DNA from: Paenibacillus taichungensis
Lineage (GTDB): Bacteria > Bacillota > Bacilli > Paenibacillales > Paenibacillaceae
Direction of reading: 5' to 3'
Assembly: GCF_003287275.1 (NCBI RefSeq)
Contig: NZ_QEVW01000001.1
Location: 62,001-126,000 of the forward strand
Length of the DNA stretch: 64,000 nucleotides
Made by a program: the position numbers and the translations under genes. The number at the start of each line of letters is the position of its first letter. The first letter of the stretch is position 1. The notes beneath the pieces were generated by a model that searched no databases, was not told the origin of the DNA, and worked only from the letters and a program-made list of their open reading frames with translations. Positions 8,698 to 16,775 of the stretch are shown here, piece after piece.

Positions 8698-9075
8698 ATG
8701 AATATTGAATATCGAGACGGACTGTTATTTACGGAAATAACAGTCCATTTTAATAAGCAAAAGAAAGTGATATCGAACATCGTGATCGATACAGGAGCCA
8801 GTCATAGCTTGATTTCACATGATGAAGTAGATGAGATCGGGATACAAGTGAGTATGGACGATGAAATTATAACTAGCTACGGAATTGGAGGTAAAGAGCA
8901 TGCCTTTAGTAAGAAAATCGAGGGCATACAGGTAGGCGATTTTATTTTAAAAGATGTATACATCGATTTTACTTCATATAAATATCACAACATTAATGGA
9001 CTTTTGGGGCTTGATGTACTCACTGAAGGAAAATTTAATATCGATTTAAAGGCGTTTAAATTACTTCGTTCATAA
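8698..9075 (+). CDS. Retropepsin-like aspartic protease, cassette 1, second gene
   Basis: 125 residues. The active-site motif VIDTGASHSLIS (D-T-G-A near residue 29) and a second hydrophobic-hydrophobic-Gly element (INGLLGLDVL) are the hallmarks of single-domain retropepsin-like proteases, which act as homodimers. The GGAGAAG site lies at the end of the previous gene. Both genes end together before palindrome S1. No signal peptide or membrane segment is seen, so it is cytoplasmic. The substrate is unknown; the small upstream partner is a candidate substrate or regulator (inference). Confidence 0.8.
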   Translation: MNIEYRDGLLFTEITVHFNKQKKVISNIVIDTGASHSLISHDEVDEIGIQVSMDDEIITSYGIGGKEHAFSKKIEGIQVGDFILKDVYIDFTSYKYHNINGLLGLDVLTEGKFNIDLKAFKLLRS

Positions 9076-9127
9076 GAGATAAAGAAGATAAGAAATTGAA
9101 TAAGTGATTCGATGAAGACTGGAACAT

Positions 9128-9225
9128 CACTTAACAATATATTCACGCTACGGACATTCGTCCTTGATCCGGCATTCGCCGGACACCCGACTGCGTCAGG
9201 TCGTGAATACAGGAACGTTATACGA
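9128..9225 (+). repeat. Cassette recombination site S1 (short class)
   Basis: Outer arms CACTTAAC...TATTCACG and CGTGAATACAGGAACG-TTATACG enclose three mini-hairpins (GGAC/GTCC, TCCGGC/GCCGGA, CCGAC/GTCAGG). The left end is complementary to the start of cassette 1 at 8378 (GTTAAGTG). Confidence 0.9.
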
Positions 9226-9257
9226 CAGAATCAAATGAAAAGAGAGCTGTTTGGCTC

Positions 9258-9545
9258 TCAAGTAGAAGTTATATTTAATTCATTATGTAATTGAAGAGCG
9301 TCCTTAAAACCTTGTAAGTAGATTTCGCGTTCTAGGATTGTTTGAACAGAAAGGTCTGCATCATCATAAAGAAATAGAGTTTTATGCATATTCTGAGGTA
9401 GAAGTTCATGTAACTGTTTGAAGTAAAGATTCCGATCGGATGAGAATTGATTATAGATGGAGTTGTTCTTGAGAAGATCGCTATATAAAGCTTCAATTCG
9501 ATTTCGAATCAATGAATCAAGTAAGACTTCTAAAGAATTGTGCAT
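9258..9545 (-). CDS. Unknown 95-residue protein, cassette 2, reverse strand
   Basis: A complete frame on the strand opposite to the array. It is rich in helix-forming residues (NSLEVLLDSLIRNRIEALYSD, VQTILEREIYLQGFKDALQLHNEL) with no recognised domain. GGACGGTGATC precedes the start on the reverse strand as a plausible ribosome site. It lies convergent to palindrome S1 and divergent from the XRE gene of the same cassette, so the two could share a control region around 9550-9716. Being reverse-oriented, it would need its own promoter. Confidence 0.55.
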   Translation of the reverse strand: MHNSLEVLLDSLIRNRIEALYSDLLKNNSIYNQFSSDRNLYFKQLHELLPQNMHKTLFLYDDADLSVQTILEREIYLQGFKDALQLHNELNITST

Positions 9546-9716
9546 GAATGATCACCGTCCGTTATATTTTATTTTACGAACAAAAATTTAACTTATTGAA
9601 TATTATTTTATCATAATGAAATTTATAGTCAAGACATATCAAAGATATTTTTGATTAAGGAAATATACTTTCATATAATTAAAGAAAAATTCAATTCGGA
9701 TATGAAGGGATACCAG

Positions 9717-9920
9717 ATGATAAGTTATAAACCTTTTCAAAAATTATTGATCGACAGGGAAATTAAGAAACAGGACTTATTGAAAATAACGGGGATTTCA
9801 TCGGCTACGATGGCAAAACTTAATACAAATGAGTACGTGTCATTAGAGGTAATTGATAAATTATGTACAGCATTGGGATGCCAGCCTGGCGATTTATTGG
9901 AGCATATAGCAGATCAATGA
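9717..9920 (+). CDS. Small XRE-family transcriptional regulator, cassette 2
   Basis: 67 residues from ATG 9717 (MISYKPFQKLLIDREIKKQ); an upstream ATG at 9651 is in frame, but this start is the one conserved in the family. A single Cro/CI helix-turn-helix fills the protein (DLLKITGISSATMAKLNTNE, then LCTALGCQPGDLLE). This subfamily of short regulators is common in Bacillota. It binds DNA as a dimer; the target is unknown, the divergent 9258-9545 gene being the nearest candidate. Confidence 0.82.
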   Translation: MISYKPFQKLLIDREIKKQDLLKITGISSATMAKLNTNEYVSLEVIDKLCTALGCQPGDLLEHIADQ

Positions 9921-9963
9921 TGGGATGAGAACATATGTTGGTTACTCAAAGATGTGATTACGT

Positions 9964-10083
9964 CGTATAGCATAATATTCAAACAGCGGCTCCTCACACA
10001 GCCTTGGTCTGCTGGATGGATTTCGAGGCAGAATTTCAGCAGACAACCCCTAGAGGGGTTCATGAATACAGGAACGTTATCGG
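9964..10083 (+). repeat. Cassette recombination site S2 (medium class)
   Basis: Arms CGTATAGCATAATATTCAA and TTCATGAATACAGGAACG-TTATCGG enclose hairpins GTCTGC/GCAGAC and ACCCC/GGGGT. The left end CGTATAGC matches the start of cassette 2 (TTATACG) with one substitution. Confidence 0.88.
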
Positions 10084-10195
10084 AAATTCACTTTTAATGA
10101 TAATCAACCTGTTTTATAAAGGATTAGTGAGGCTAATGTCTTTAGCGAATTATTGTTATAAATTTAAAAATATTTAATATAGGAGGAAAAATAAA

Positions 10196-11038
10196 ATGGA
10201 AGAAAAAGCTGTATGGGCAGAACCTGAAAATTTCATGATGGTATTCCGGTGTACAACCCAGAAATATGCTGAAAATTTTCTTAATAATGGAGAAATCAAA
10301 TTTAGTACGCCAAGTTCATGGGTGAAGTACGCTTTTGAAAAAGGAGAAGGACGCGGAGATAAGTTAGAGGGTACAATGGCAACTTTTCATGTGCTTGATA
10401 TTGAACGAGGAGTTGAATTAAATCAAAAATACGAAAAATATACTGACTTATTACGAGTTCCAATCGGACAACATGTTTATTTAAAGAGTTCTCGTAATAT
10501 GGAATTGCCATGTTTTTGCCTTTATATTTTAAAGCAAAGTATGTTTGATTGTCCAGAGGAAGAAGGAAAGCATAGATTAACAACAATGATACCAGACTCC
10601 TATTTCAAAGACTTTATGGACAACCTTGATCCTGAAGAAGTAGAGAAATTGGATGAAAAGGATAGACCTTCAGTTATTTTTATACATGACTATAAAGAGT
10701 TTGAAAAAAGAATTATTTCTTCTTTAATGGCGTTGGGTCTAGAACGAGAAGAAATAATCGTATCACGCGTATCTTATTTTGATTTTGATAAATATGGTGA
10801 ATATGGGTGGTGGGATTTTGGGCAAAGAATGCCTAATGAATTGACTATAAAACATACAAGATTCGAGAATCAAAGTGAAGCTAGAATAATTATAAATACA
10901 GATAATGAAAAAGTTAAAAAGATTTTAGAAAGACCTATTGAGATTGGTTCATTGAATGATATAGCGACAGTAAGCAATACTTATCTTCATGGAGGAATGT
11001 CAGTAGAGATAACAGTGGATGTAGAAGCATTAGAATAA
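10196..11038 (+). CDS. DUF2971-like protein, cassette 3
   Basis: 280 residues; AGGAGGAAAAATAAA precedes ATG 10196. The beginning (FRCTTQKYAENFLNNGEIKFSTPSSW) has the pattern of DUF2971 proteins, where a short helix plus a strand ending in a formed-by-residence phrase is followed by loop residues. Near the end, HTRFENQSEARIII fits the family's E.E.R element. DUF2971 proteins occur in mobile elements and defence-like loci; no activity is established. No transmembrane helix. The assignment is from pattern only. It is the sole gene of its cassette. Confidence 0.6.
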   Translation: MEEKAVWAEPENFMMVFRCTTQKYAENFLNNGEIKFSTPSSWVKYAFEKGEGRGDKLEGTMATFHVLDIERGVELNQKYEKYTDLLRVPIGQHVYLKSSRNMELPCFCLYILKQSMFDCPEEEGKHRLTTMIPDSYFKDFMDNLDPEEVEKLDEKDRPSVIFIHDYKEFEKRIISSLMALGLEREEIIVSRVSYFDFDKYGEYGWWDFGQRMPNELTIKHTRFENQSEARIIINTDNEKVKKILERPIEIGSLNDIATVSNTYLHGGMSVEITVDVEALE

Positions 11039-11148
11039 GTAGTCGTAATGTATTTAGATAATGAATCTAACATATCATCATCTAAAAGCATCATGAAGTT
11101 TACTTTGTTATTAAAGTTATAATGCTAATTCACAGAAGAAATAAACAT

Positions 11149-11247
11149 CCGATAACATAATATTCACGCTGCGGGCAATACGCCCTGGATTCGGCATCCG
11201 CCGAACACCCGACATGCGTCGGGTCGTGAATACAGGAACGTTATCGG
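11149..11247 (+). repeat. Cassette recombination site S3 (short class)
   Basis: CCGATAACATAATATTCACG and CGTGAATACAGGAACG-TTATCGG enclose GGGC/GCCC, TTCGGC/GCCGAA and ACCCGAC/GTCGGGT hairpins. The left end is exactly complementary to the start of cassette 3 (TTATCGG). Confidence 0.93.
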
Positions 11248-11568
11248 AACAGACTTGCAATGGGATTAAAAACCCAGAATGAATCGGATAAAAGGATTGA
11301 AAGATTAAACATAGATAAAATAAGATCAAAAGACATTGCAGGACAAAAGCAACTTTAAGAATCGGATTGAAAAGGTCAAGTTACATTCAGAAGATTTAAA
11401 GAGATTAAAGTACAAAGTACATATTAAAGATGAAGACCAATGAAAGTCAAAGGACATAAAAAACCATAGAACAATGAAATTCCAAAAACACATAAAAACT
11501 GATACAGATGAAGGAACAATTGAAGATCGAAGAGGAATGTGTATTAAATTCGAAGAAGGCAAGACCGT
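11248..11568. other. Cassette 4: no convincing gene
   Basis: This 321-base body between S3 and S4 is A-rich on the + strand. The only forward frame starting near the left end (ATG 11260, 32 codons) lacks a ribosome site. Longer reverse frames are Phe/Ser-rich by-products of the purine-rich strand. It is either a decayed gene or a non-coding cassette. Its two ends match each other exactly (TTATCGG / CCGATAAC), so it was a proper cassette. Confidence 0.6.
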
Positions 11569-11687
11569 CCGATAACATAATATTCAAGCAGCGGCTCCGA
11601 TGGAGCTTTGGTCTGCGAGATGAATTTCGAGGAGGCATTTCGGCAGACAACCCCTTCGGGGTTCGTGAATACAGGAACGTTATCTGA
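11569..11687 (+). repeat. Cassette recombination site S4 (medium class)
   Basis: CCGATAACATAATATTCAAG and GTTCGTGAATACAGGAACG-TTATCTGA enclose GGCTCC/GGAGCT, GTCTGC/GCAGAC and ACCCC/GGGGT hairpins. The left end matches the start of cassette 4 exactly, while its own right end differs (TCTGA). Confidence 0.93.
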
Positions 11688-11712
11688 AATCGACAAATAG
11701 AAAGGTGAAAAC

Positions 11713-12489
11713 ATGAACCAACAAGAAATAACACTAATTGGAGCAACTATTGGAGCCTCAGCTGCATTGACAGCACAAATAGTCTCTCATTGGTTTACAA
11801 GAAGAAGAGAGAACGAAAAATATATTAGAGAAATATATCAAAAGTTATATGCTCCAATTATCATGGATATATTTGCATATTTCGATATTAAAACTAACTA
11901 TCGCAGAGGACATGATATTAAAGATGATGTTAATGAAGATGAAATAAAAAATAAAATAATAGATAATATTGGAAATAACCTGATGTATGCAAATCCCAGA
12001 ATATTAAACTACTATTACTCAACTAAGAAAAATGATTACTATGAAGATTTTTCTGATGGATTGAGTCATTTAAGTGAACTCAATCTCTTCTTAGTAATAC
12101 TTGATGAGTTGACTCAACACGCTCGGAAAATGAAATTGTTTGACTCCACATTTAAAAAGGAAATTATTAAATATAAAGTGCTATACCTTTTATGGACAGC
12201 AAGTTTAAACTATTACAACAACTCAAACTTGGCATTTCAATTTATGTCACATAATTTTTACTTTGACAAAAATTACTCGAAACAAAAGGTTTATAAAAGA
12301 ATGAATAATTTGTTATATAGAACAAGATTTAAAGACAAGTTGCATAGATTATTTAAAAGGAATACGAAGAGAGACTCTAACTACAATCCAATATCTAAAG
12401 AAGAATTCATAGATTTGCTCAATCATGTAATAAAAGAAATTGAATATAAAAACGAAATTCAAAGAGTTATTGTAGCTTTATCAGTGTAG
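11713..12489 (+). CDS. Unknown protein with N-terminal membrane helix, cassette 5
   Basis: 258 residues; AGAAAGGTGAAAAC precedes ATG 11713. One N-terminal hydrophobic helix (about residues 7-26, TLIGATIGASAALTAQIVSH) is followed by a positively charged stretch (RRRENEK), predicting a cytoplasmic C-terminal body. That body is long, helical and rich in Asn, Lys and Tyr, with no recognised domain. The same layout (short N-terminal membrane helix plus cytoplasmic helical domain) is seen in the cassette gene at 60490-60966. Function unknown. Confidence 0.7.
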   Translation: MNQQEITLIGATIGASAALTAQIVSHWFTRRRENEKYIREIYQKLYAPIIMDIFAYFDIKTNYRRGHDIKDDVNEDEIKNKIIDNIGNNLMYANPRILNYYYSTKKNDYYEDFSDGLSHLSELNLFLVILDELTQHARKMKLFDSTFKKEIIKYKVLYLLWTASLNYYNNSNLAFQFMSHNFYFDKNYSKQKVYKRMNNLLYRTRFKDKLHRLFKRNTKRDSNYNPISKEEFIDLLNHVIKEIEYKNEIQRVIVALSV

Positions 12490-12498
12490 TTGTCGACA

Positions 12499-12603
12499 TC
12501 AGATAACATCGGCTCCGTAGGAGCCTTGGTCTGCTAGATGGATATCGAAGAGGGATTTCAGCAGACATCCCTTTGGGGTTCATGAATACAGGAACGTTAA
12601 GTG
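12499..12603 (+). repeat. Cassette recombination site S5 (medium class, left arm shortened)
   Basis: TCAGATAAC is followed directly by the GGCTCC/GGAGCC hairpin, so the inner left arm (AATATTCACGCTGC) is missing. The right arm GTTCATGAATACAGGAACG-TTAAGTG is intact. The left end matches the start of cassette 5 exactly (TTATCTGA). Confidence 0.88.
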
Positions 12604-12712
12604 TAACTTCTGCAATGCATAACCCAAACAAGTGAAAACTAGATACCATGTAACTATGATAAAAGAAAAATAACAGGGCCAAGCTAAAAGTGAAGTAATA
12701 TATCAAAAAGAG

Positions 12713-13336
12713 GTGAAAAAAATTAATAAACAATGGAAAGATATTATTATTGAAGTTATACAAGAATTGGGCGGAGAAGCATGGTTACAAGATATTTATG
12801 AAAAAGTTGAAGAGAAGTATCCTGAAAAACTTACAAAAGGCTATGATAAAACTATTAGAGATTGCATACAGAGATTTTCTAGTGATTCAACTAAATATGA
12901 AGCAAGAGGAGATATTTTTTATTCTGTTAAAGGTCTAGGAAGAGGAATTTGGGGATTGAATGATTATCAAAATGAAGAGAATAAGAACTTGAATTTCACA
13001 AATGACGATAGTGTATTTCCAGAAGGGAAAAAGAAACTAGCTCAACATATACGAAGGGAACGAAATCCAGCGCTTATTAATCGTGCAAAAGAATTATTTA
13101 AATTGAAAGAAGGGAGAGTATATTGTCAGAGTTGTGGGTTTGATTTTGAGTCAAAGTATGGTGATATTGGGAAAGACTTTATTGAAGGGCATCATATTAT
13201 TCCAATTTCAGAATTAAAAGAAGGATCAAAAACAAGAGTACAAGATATAATTTTATTGTGTTCAAACTGTCATAGCATGGTGCACCGTAAAAGACCTTGG
13301 CTCAGAGTGGATGAAATTAAAACTTTAATGAAATAA
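12713..13336 (+). CDS. HNH endonuclease with N-terminal winged-helix domain, cassette 6
   Basis: 207 residues from GTG 12713. GAGGTG overlaps this codon, so a non-ATG start a few codons later is possible. Residues 1-85 form a winged-helix fold of the HARE-HTH kind (IQELGGEAWLQDIYEKVEEKYP...GRGIWGL). Residues 138-191 form a zinc-bound HNH nuclease: C138/C141, EGHHIIPISE (H160-H161), then C183-x-x-C186-H187 and H191. This layout is typical of modification-dependent or restriction-type HNH nucleases such as McrA relatives. A role in DNA defence is inferred. It is the only gene in its cassette and no methylase is adjacent. Confidence 0.85.
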   Translation: MKKINKQWKDIIIEVIQELGGEAWLQDIYEKVEEKYPEKLTKGYDKTIRDCIQRFSSDSTKYEARGDIFYSVKGLGRGIWGLNDYQNEENKNLNFTNDDSVFPEGKKKLAQHIRRERNPALINRAKELFKLKEGRVYCQSCGFDFESKYGDIGKDFIEGHHIIPISELKEGSKTRVQDIILLCSNCHSMVHRKRPWLRVDEIKTLMK

Positions 13337-13440
13337 TTACACTTTAATCCTGTTGATTAATACGAAATTTCGAATGCGATTACAAGGAAAATAAAGATAA
13401 GTTGGAAATGCTTAAGAATAATCTAGAAAGATAGAAGCAA

Positions 13441-13538
13441 CGCTTAACAACGTATTCACGCTACCGACATTCGTCCTTGGTCCGGCATGCGCCGGACACC
13501 CAGCATATGCTGGGTCGTGAATATAGGAACGTTATACG
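13441..13538 (+). repeat. Cassette recombination site S6 (short class)
   Basis: CGCTTAACAACGTATTCACG and CGTGAATATAGGAACG-TTATACG enclose GACATTCGTC, TCCGGC/GCCGGA and ACCCAGC/GCTGGGT hairpins. The last stem differs from S3 (ACCCGAC/GTCGGGT) by compensating changes. The left end fits the start of cassette 6 with one mismatch. Confidence 0.92.
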
Positions 13539-13575
13539 AAATCCCCGCAAGAACATATTAAATTAATAAGACTGC

Positions 13576-13584
13576 TGGTATAAT
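13576..13584 (+). promoter_or_regulatory. Extended -10 promoter of cassette 7
   Basis: TGGTATAAT, 39 bases before ATG 13623, with no clear -35 box. Identical to the motif in cassette 1. Confidence 0.5.
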
Positions 13585-13622
13585 TATCTATAACTTTTAC
13601 GGGGTAAAATGGAGGAGTAGAG

Positions 13623-15047
13623 ATGAGAGGGACAGTAATTAGATATAGTGATTATAAAGGATATGGATTCATAAAGAGTCAAGATAGTAACGAAAACTAT
13701 TTTGTTCATATTTCTCAAATTTCAGGCGATGGATTTAGAACGCTAATTGAAGGGCAAGTTGTAGAATTTGAACCGTACTATAGTAACAAGGGCTGGCAAG
13801 CCAGAGATGTACATAGGGTGACTTTACATTCTGACGAAGAGCCAATTTTCAATGATAAACTTAAGCTTAAAAAAAATCCATTTACTCCTCAATATCCAGT
13901 AAATGACCCACTAAAATTTGCAGGAAGAAAGCATGCTTTCATGAATGCAATTGATGGATTATTCAATAATAAAAATATATTAATAAGTGGCCCTCGGGGT
14001 ATTGGAAAGAGCTCAATATCTAATCAATTACTGTTGTTAACTCAAGGAGATACAACATTATTAAATCGACTAAATGTAGATCTAGACGGGTATGTATTTA
14101 ATTATTTATCTGGTGACTATAGATGTGTTCCTGGAAATAGTCTAAACGATTTAATTGATGGATTACTTTCTAGTTTGAAAATTAATATTGGGAAAATTAA
14201 GACTATAAAAGATAAAAAATATAAAGTAGAGTTAAATTTTAAATTCATTAAAGCTGGAATGGAAAGTTCGGAAGTGCCTTTAACACCCACTGAGCTATCA
14301 ACCTTATTTGTAGCAGAGGTTGAAAATATATATCGAGAATTTGATCATCAGATTAATGGCATTTGTTTATTAATAGATGAGATAGATGTTCTTGAGGATA
14401 AAGTTGATATAGCACCATTCTTAAAATCAGTAATTGAAAAATTTAAAATGGATAATTTTATTAATATATCTTTTCTAGTGAGTGGGGTAACCGGTATAAC
14501 TACATCACTTATAGCGCAGCACCAATCTTCTACGAGGTTATTTGAAATATTAGAATTACAGCGTATGACTGATAGTGAGCTTAGTGAATTAATGGAACTC
14601 ACACTTGATGGAACAGGGGTAGATATCATAGCTGAAGCTAAGAGTAAAATCTTATCACTTTCTAATAGATTTCCACAACCCGTACATTTATTGGGTTATC
14701 ATTCTTTTAGAGTTGATGATGACAACATAATTAACTTAGATGATGTTGAACAAGCAAAAGATTTTATTGTACAGAACTTACGTCGTCAAGAGTTTAACTC
14801 TAAGTTAGAGAAATTAGGGAAAGGCGCAATTTCAGAAATATTGAAGGTCCTAGCAACTTCTCAATCAGAAACTATTAATATTAGTTACCTGTATAATAGA
14901 CTTCCAAACTATAAAGATGATGAGATTGCTGGAAATCTAGGTAATTTAGAAAAGTGGGATATAATAGAAAAACAACATAGAGGAGTATATAGATTTAAGG
15001 AACCTTTATTTAAAATATATATTCGCTGGATATTTGGTGTTCTATAG
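13623..15047 (+). CDS. Cold-shock domain fused to AAA/Orc-like ATPase, cassette 7
   Basis: 474 residues; ATG 13623 follows TGGAGGAG. Residues 1-66 are a cold-shock OB-fold with both nucleic-acid-binding motifs (KGYGFIK and YFVHIS). Residues about 84-300 are a P-loop ATPase: NPFTPQYP...FAGR lead-in, Walker A GPRGIGKSS (123-131), Walker B GICLLIDEIDVL (about 246-257), and an LVSGVTG sensor-like strand. The C-terminus looks like a winged helix (LYNRLPNYKDDEIAGNLGNLEKWDIIEK). The fusion suggests an ATPase switch that reads single-stranded nucleic acid. I know of no characterised protein with this order. A defence or stress role is inference. A hairpin terminator follows inside the same cassette. 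Confidence 0.85.
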   Translation: MRGTVIRYSDYKGYGFIKSQDSNENYFVHISQISGDGFRTLIEGQVVEFEPYYSNKGWQARDVHRVTLHSDEEPIFNDKLKLKKNPFTPQYPVNDPLKFAGRKHAFMNAIDGLFNNKNILISGPRGIGKSSISNQLLLLTQGDTTLLNRLNVDLDGYVFNYLSGDYRCVPGNSLNDLIDGLLSSLKINIGKIKTIKDKKYKVELNFKFIKAGMESSEVPLTPTELSTLFVAEVENIYREFDHQINGICLLIDEIDVLEDKVDIAPFLKSVIEKFKMDNFINISFLVSGVTGITTSLIAQHQSSTRLFEILELQRMTDSELSELMELTLDGTGVDIIAEAKSKILSLSNRFPQPVHLLGYHSFRVDDDNIINLDDVEQAKDFIVQNLRRQEFNSKLEKLGKGAISEILKVLATSQSETINISYLYNRLPNYKDDEIAGNLGNLEKWDIIEKQHRGVYRFKEPLFKIYIRWIFGVL

Positions 15048-15061
15048 ATTACTAATAAATT

Positions 15062-15087
15062 GATACGGAAAAGACCGTATCTTTTTT
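15062..15087 (+). terminator. Rho-independent terminator of cassette 7
   Basis: GATACGG / CCGTATC stem with a 6-base loop followed by TTTTTT, 14 bases after the stop codon and before palindrome S7. Confidence 0.85.
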
Positions 15088-15122
15088 ACTATATGCTGAA
15101 TTTGCTTCGAAGGCAGGGAAAT

Positions 15123-15317
15123 CTCATAACAACATGTTCATGCGTCGGGGCATACGCCCCTCGGTCCGAAATAAGTTAGAAGCGGGCTCGGAGAGGGATT
15201 TCAACAGCAGGGGAAGCAGATCCAACGGACACATCCGTACCACCTAACCCCATCGCGGCCAGTCGCATACGCTCCTTTAAGGTGGTGGGATGTCAGGAAC
15301 ACAAGACCGTTAGCTGA
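15123..15317 (+). repeat. Cassette recombination site S7 (long class)
   Basis: CTCATAACAACATGTTCATG on the left and GTCAGGAACACAAGACCG-TTAGCTG on the right enclose GGGGC/GCCCC and a long complex interior including GCGACTGGCC-like and ACCTTAAAGG-like stems. The left end does not match the start of cassette 7 well, so this site may have been exchanged or has drifted. Confidence 0.75.
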
Positions 15318-15341
15318 AATTCATGTAAAGGATGAGATTAA

Positions 15342-15671
15342 ATGATTCATGAATATTTAGAATATCCAAGCAAAGAAGAGTGGGTAGATATAGAAGAGCA
15401 TCCAAAGATAAATCAATTATACCTCGATATAAAGCGGCCGGAAATTACTGATTTTTTTGCTCTGTTTACAGAACACGAATTGGCAAGTTGGGTTAGGTTA
15501 TTTAATAATAGACTGGGTCAATCAAGAACAAGTTATATCTTTTTTAAGCACTGTTACAATAAAGGAATTCCTGATAAAGAATGGTATAACTCACCCGGGA
15601 AAGAGGGACAATCAATTCAATATTTCACTCACTTTAAGGAAGATGAAACGATTAATTATGACGGATTGTAA
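15342..15671 (+). CDS. Unknown 109-residue protein, cassette 8
   Basis: ATG 15342 follows AAAGGATGAG. The protein is acidic and aromatic-rich (LEYPSKEEWVDIEEHP, DFFALFTEHELASWVRLFNN, YIFFKHCYNKGI). No membrane segment or known domain is seen. The body looks like a small soluble antitoxin or immunity-type protein, but nothing specific supports that. The palindrome expected after it has been displaced by the IS30 remnant that begins about 30 bases downstream. Confidence 0.65.
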   Translation: MIHEYLEYPSKEEWVDIEEHPKINQLYLDIKRPEITDFFALFTEHELASWVRLFNNRLGQSRTSYIFFKHCYNKGIPDKEWYNSPGKEGQSIQYFTHFKEDETINYDGL

Positions 15672-15772
15672 TATGAAGTGCGACACCTACTGGAAATAAA
15701 AAAATGGCCCATAGCCTGATTCGTGTAGAATGAAAATTACCACACCAGCATTCACACAAGGAGAATCAGTCC

Positions 15773-16713
15773 ATGAGTTATTCACAGCTTAGCATAATCG
15801 AACGCAGCAAGCTAGAAATCCGACATCGACAAGGGAAAAGTGCAAGAGCCATCGCCGAGGAACTTGGTCGGCATCATACGACCATTTGCCGGGAGATCAG
15901 CCGGAATGTTCACCTAGAATCTTACCAGGCAGAAAGCTCACAACAAGCTTATGTGCAGCGCCGCAAAGCCTCGGTATCCAAGGGCAAATGGACGAAAGAT
16001 CATGCTGAAGAACTGGAAGAGAAGTTGCATGCCACATGGTCTCCTGAGCAGATTGTGGAGCGCTTTAAAACTGAAAATCGTCCCAGCGTATGTTCTACCG
16101 CTGGATCTATGCAGGTCGTCTATTGAAAGGTGCTTTGCATGTACTCCGACACAAGGGTAAGCGTCAGAAACCTGCGTAAACACGCGGTAAGTTTGCGGTA
16201 GGCAGACCCATTTCACAGCGTCCGAAGGACTTTCGCTCTTGGGAAACATTTGGGCATTGGGAACTGGACACGGTGGTTTCGGGACGTGGAAAGAGCAAGG
16301 GGTGTTTAGCAACCTTCATTGAACGGAAAACACGCCTGTACACCGTGATTCAAATCTATCGATGGAGATTGCCTTTGGTGTAGCCGCTGCTCAGTATCTT
16401 GCTGTAGCTTTTCAAACTGCTACAACAGACCGTGACAAGGAATTTGTCTGCTACGCGAACTTGGAGGAAACGCACGACGTACAGATCTATTTTGCCGACC
16501 CTTTCTCTTCCTGGCAACGAGGTTCAAATTAGGATGCAAACGGCTTACTTTGTGAGTTTTTTCCCAAGGGCACAGACTTTACTCAAATATTAGATGCAGC
16601 ATTGGATCGTTCGCTTCATTTAATCAACCATCGCCCTCGGAAATGTCTGGGCTGGAAAACCGCCCACGAATCTTTCACAGAGGAACAACTGGTGGCGTAT
16701 GCAGGATCTGTAA
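15773..16713 (+). pseudogene. IS30-family transposase, degraded
   Basis: The start matches IS30 transposases (MSYSQLSIIERSKLEIRH, then the helix-turn-helix SARAIAEELGRHHTTICREI). The frame breaks near 16090-16120. Later segments in other frames keep family phrases: the DDE region FGHWELDTVVS-like at about 16250, and NHRPRKCLGWKTAHESFTEEQL at the end. At least three frameshifts or deletions are needed to join them, so it is inactive. Terminal inverted repeats could not be paired. It inserted into cassette 8. Confidence 0.85.
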
Positions 16714-16751
16714 GTATCAAAAACCCGACATAAATTGCGGGTTTTTGATAC
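16714..16751. terminator. Bidirectional terminator
   Basis: Perfect 14-base stem GTATCAAAAACCCG / CGGGTTTTTGATAC with a 10-base loop, between the IS30 remnant and the convergent CAP-domain gene; A- and T-rich on both sides. Confidence 0.85.
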
Positions 16752-16775
16752 TTTATTGTTGGGGGATGAAAGGCG

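Noticed and set aside
9112-9294. Open frames lying within the palindromes (for example 9112-9294, 58771 start, 57967 start)
   Set aside because: They use the repeated site sequence, lack ribosome sites, and recur only because the sites are related.
11326-11746. Reverse-strand Phe/Ser-rich frames
   Set aside because: By-products of the purine-rich + strand of cassette 4 and of the membrane protein gene; no ribosome site and they overlap S4.
12713-12763. Reverse-strand gene of about 98 residues at 12467-12763
   Set aside because: Overlaps S5 and the well-supported HNH gene start; hydrophobic composition comes from AT-rich sequence.
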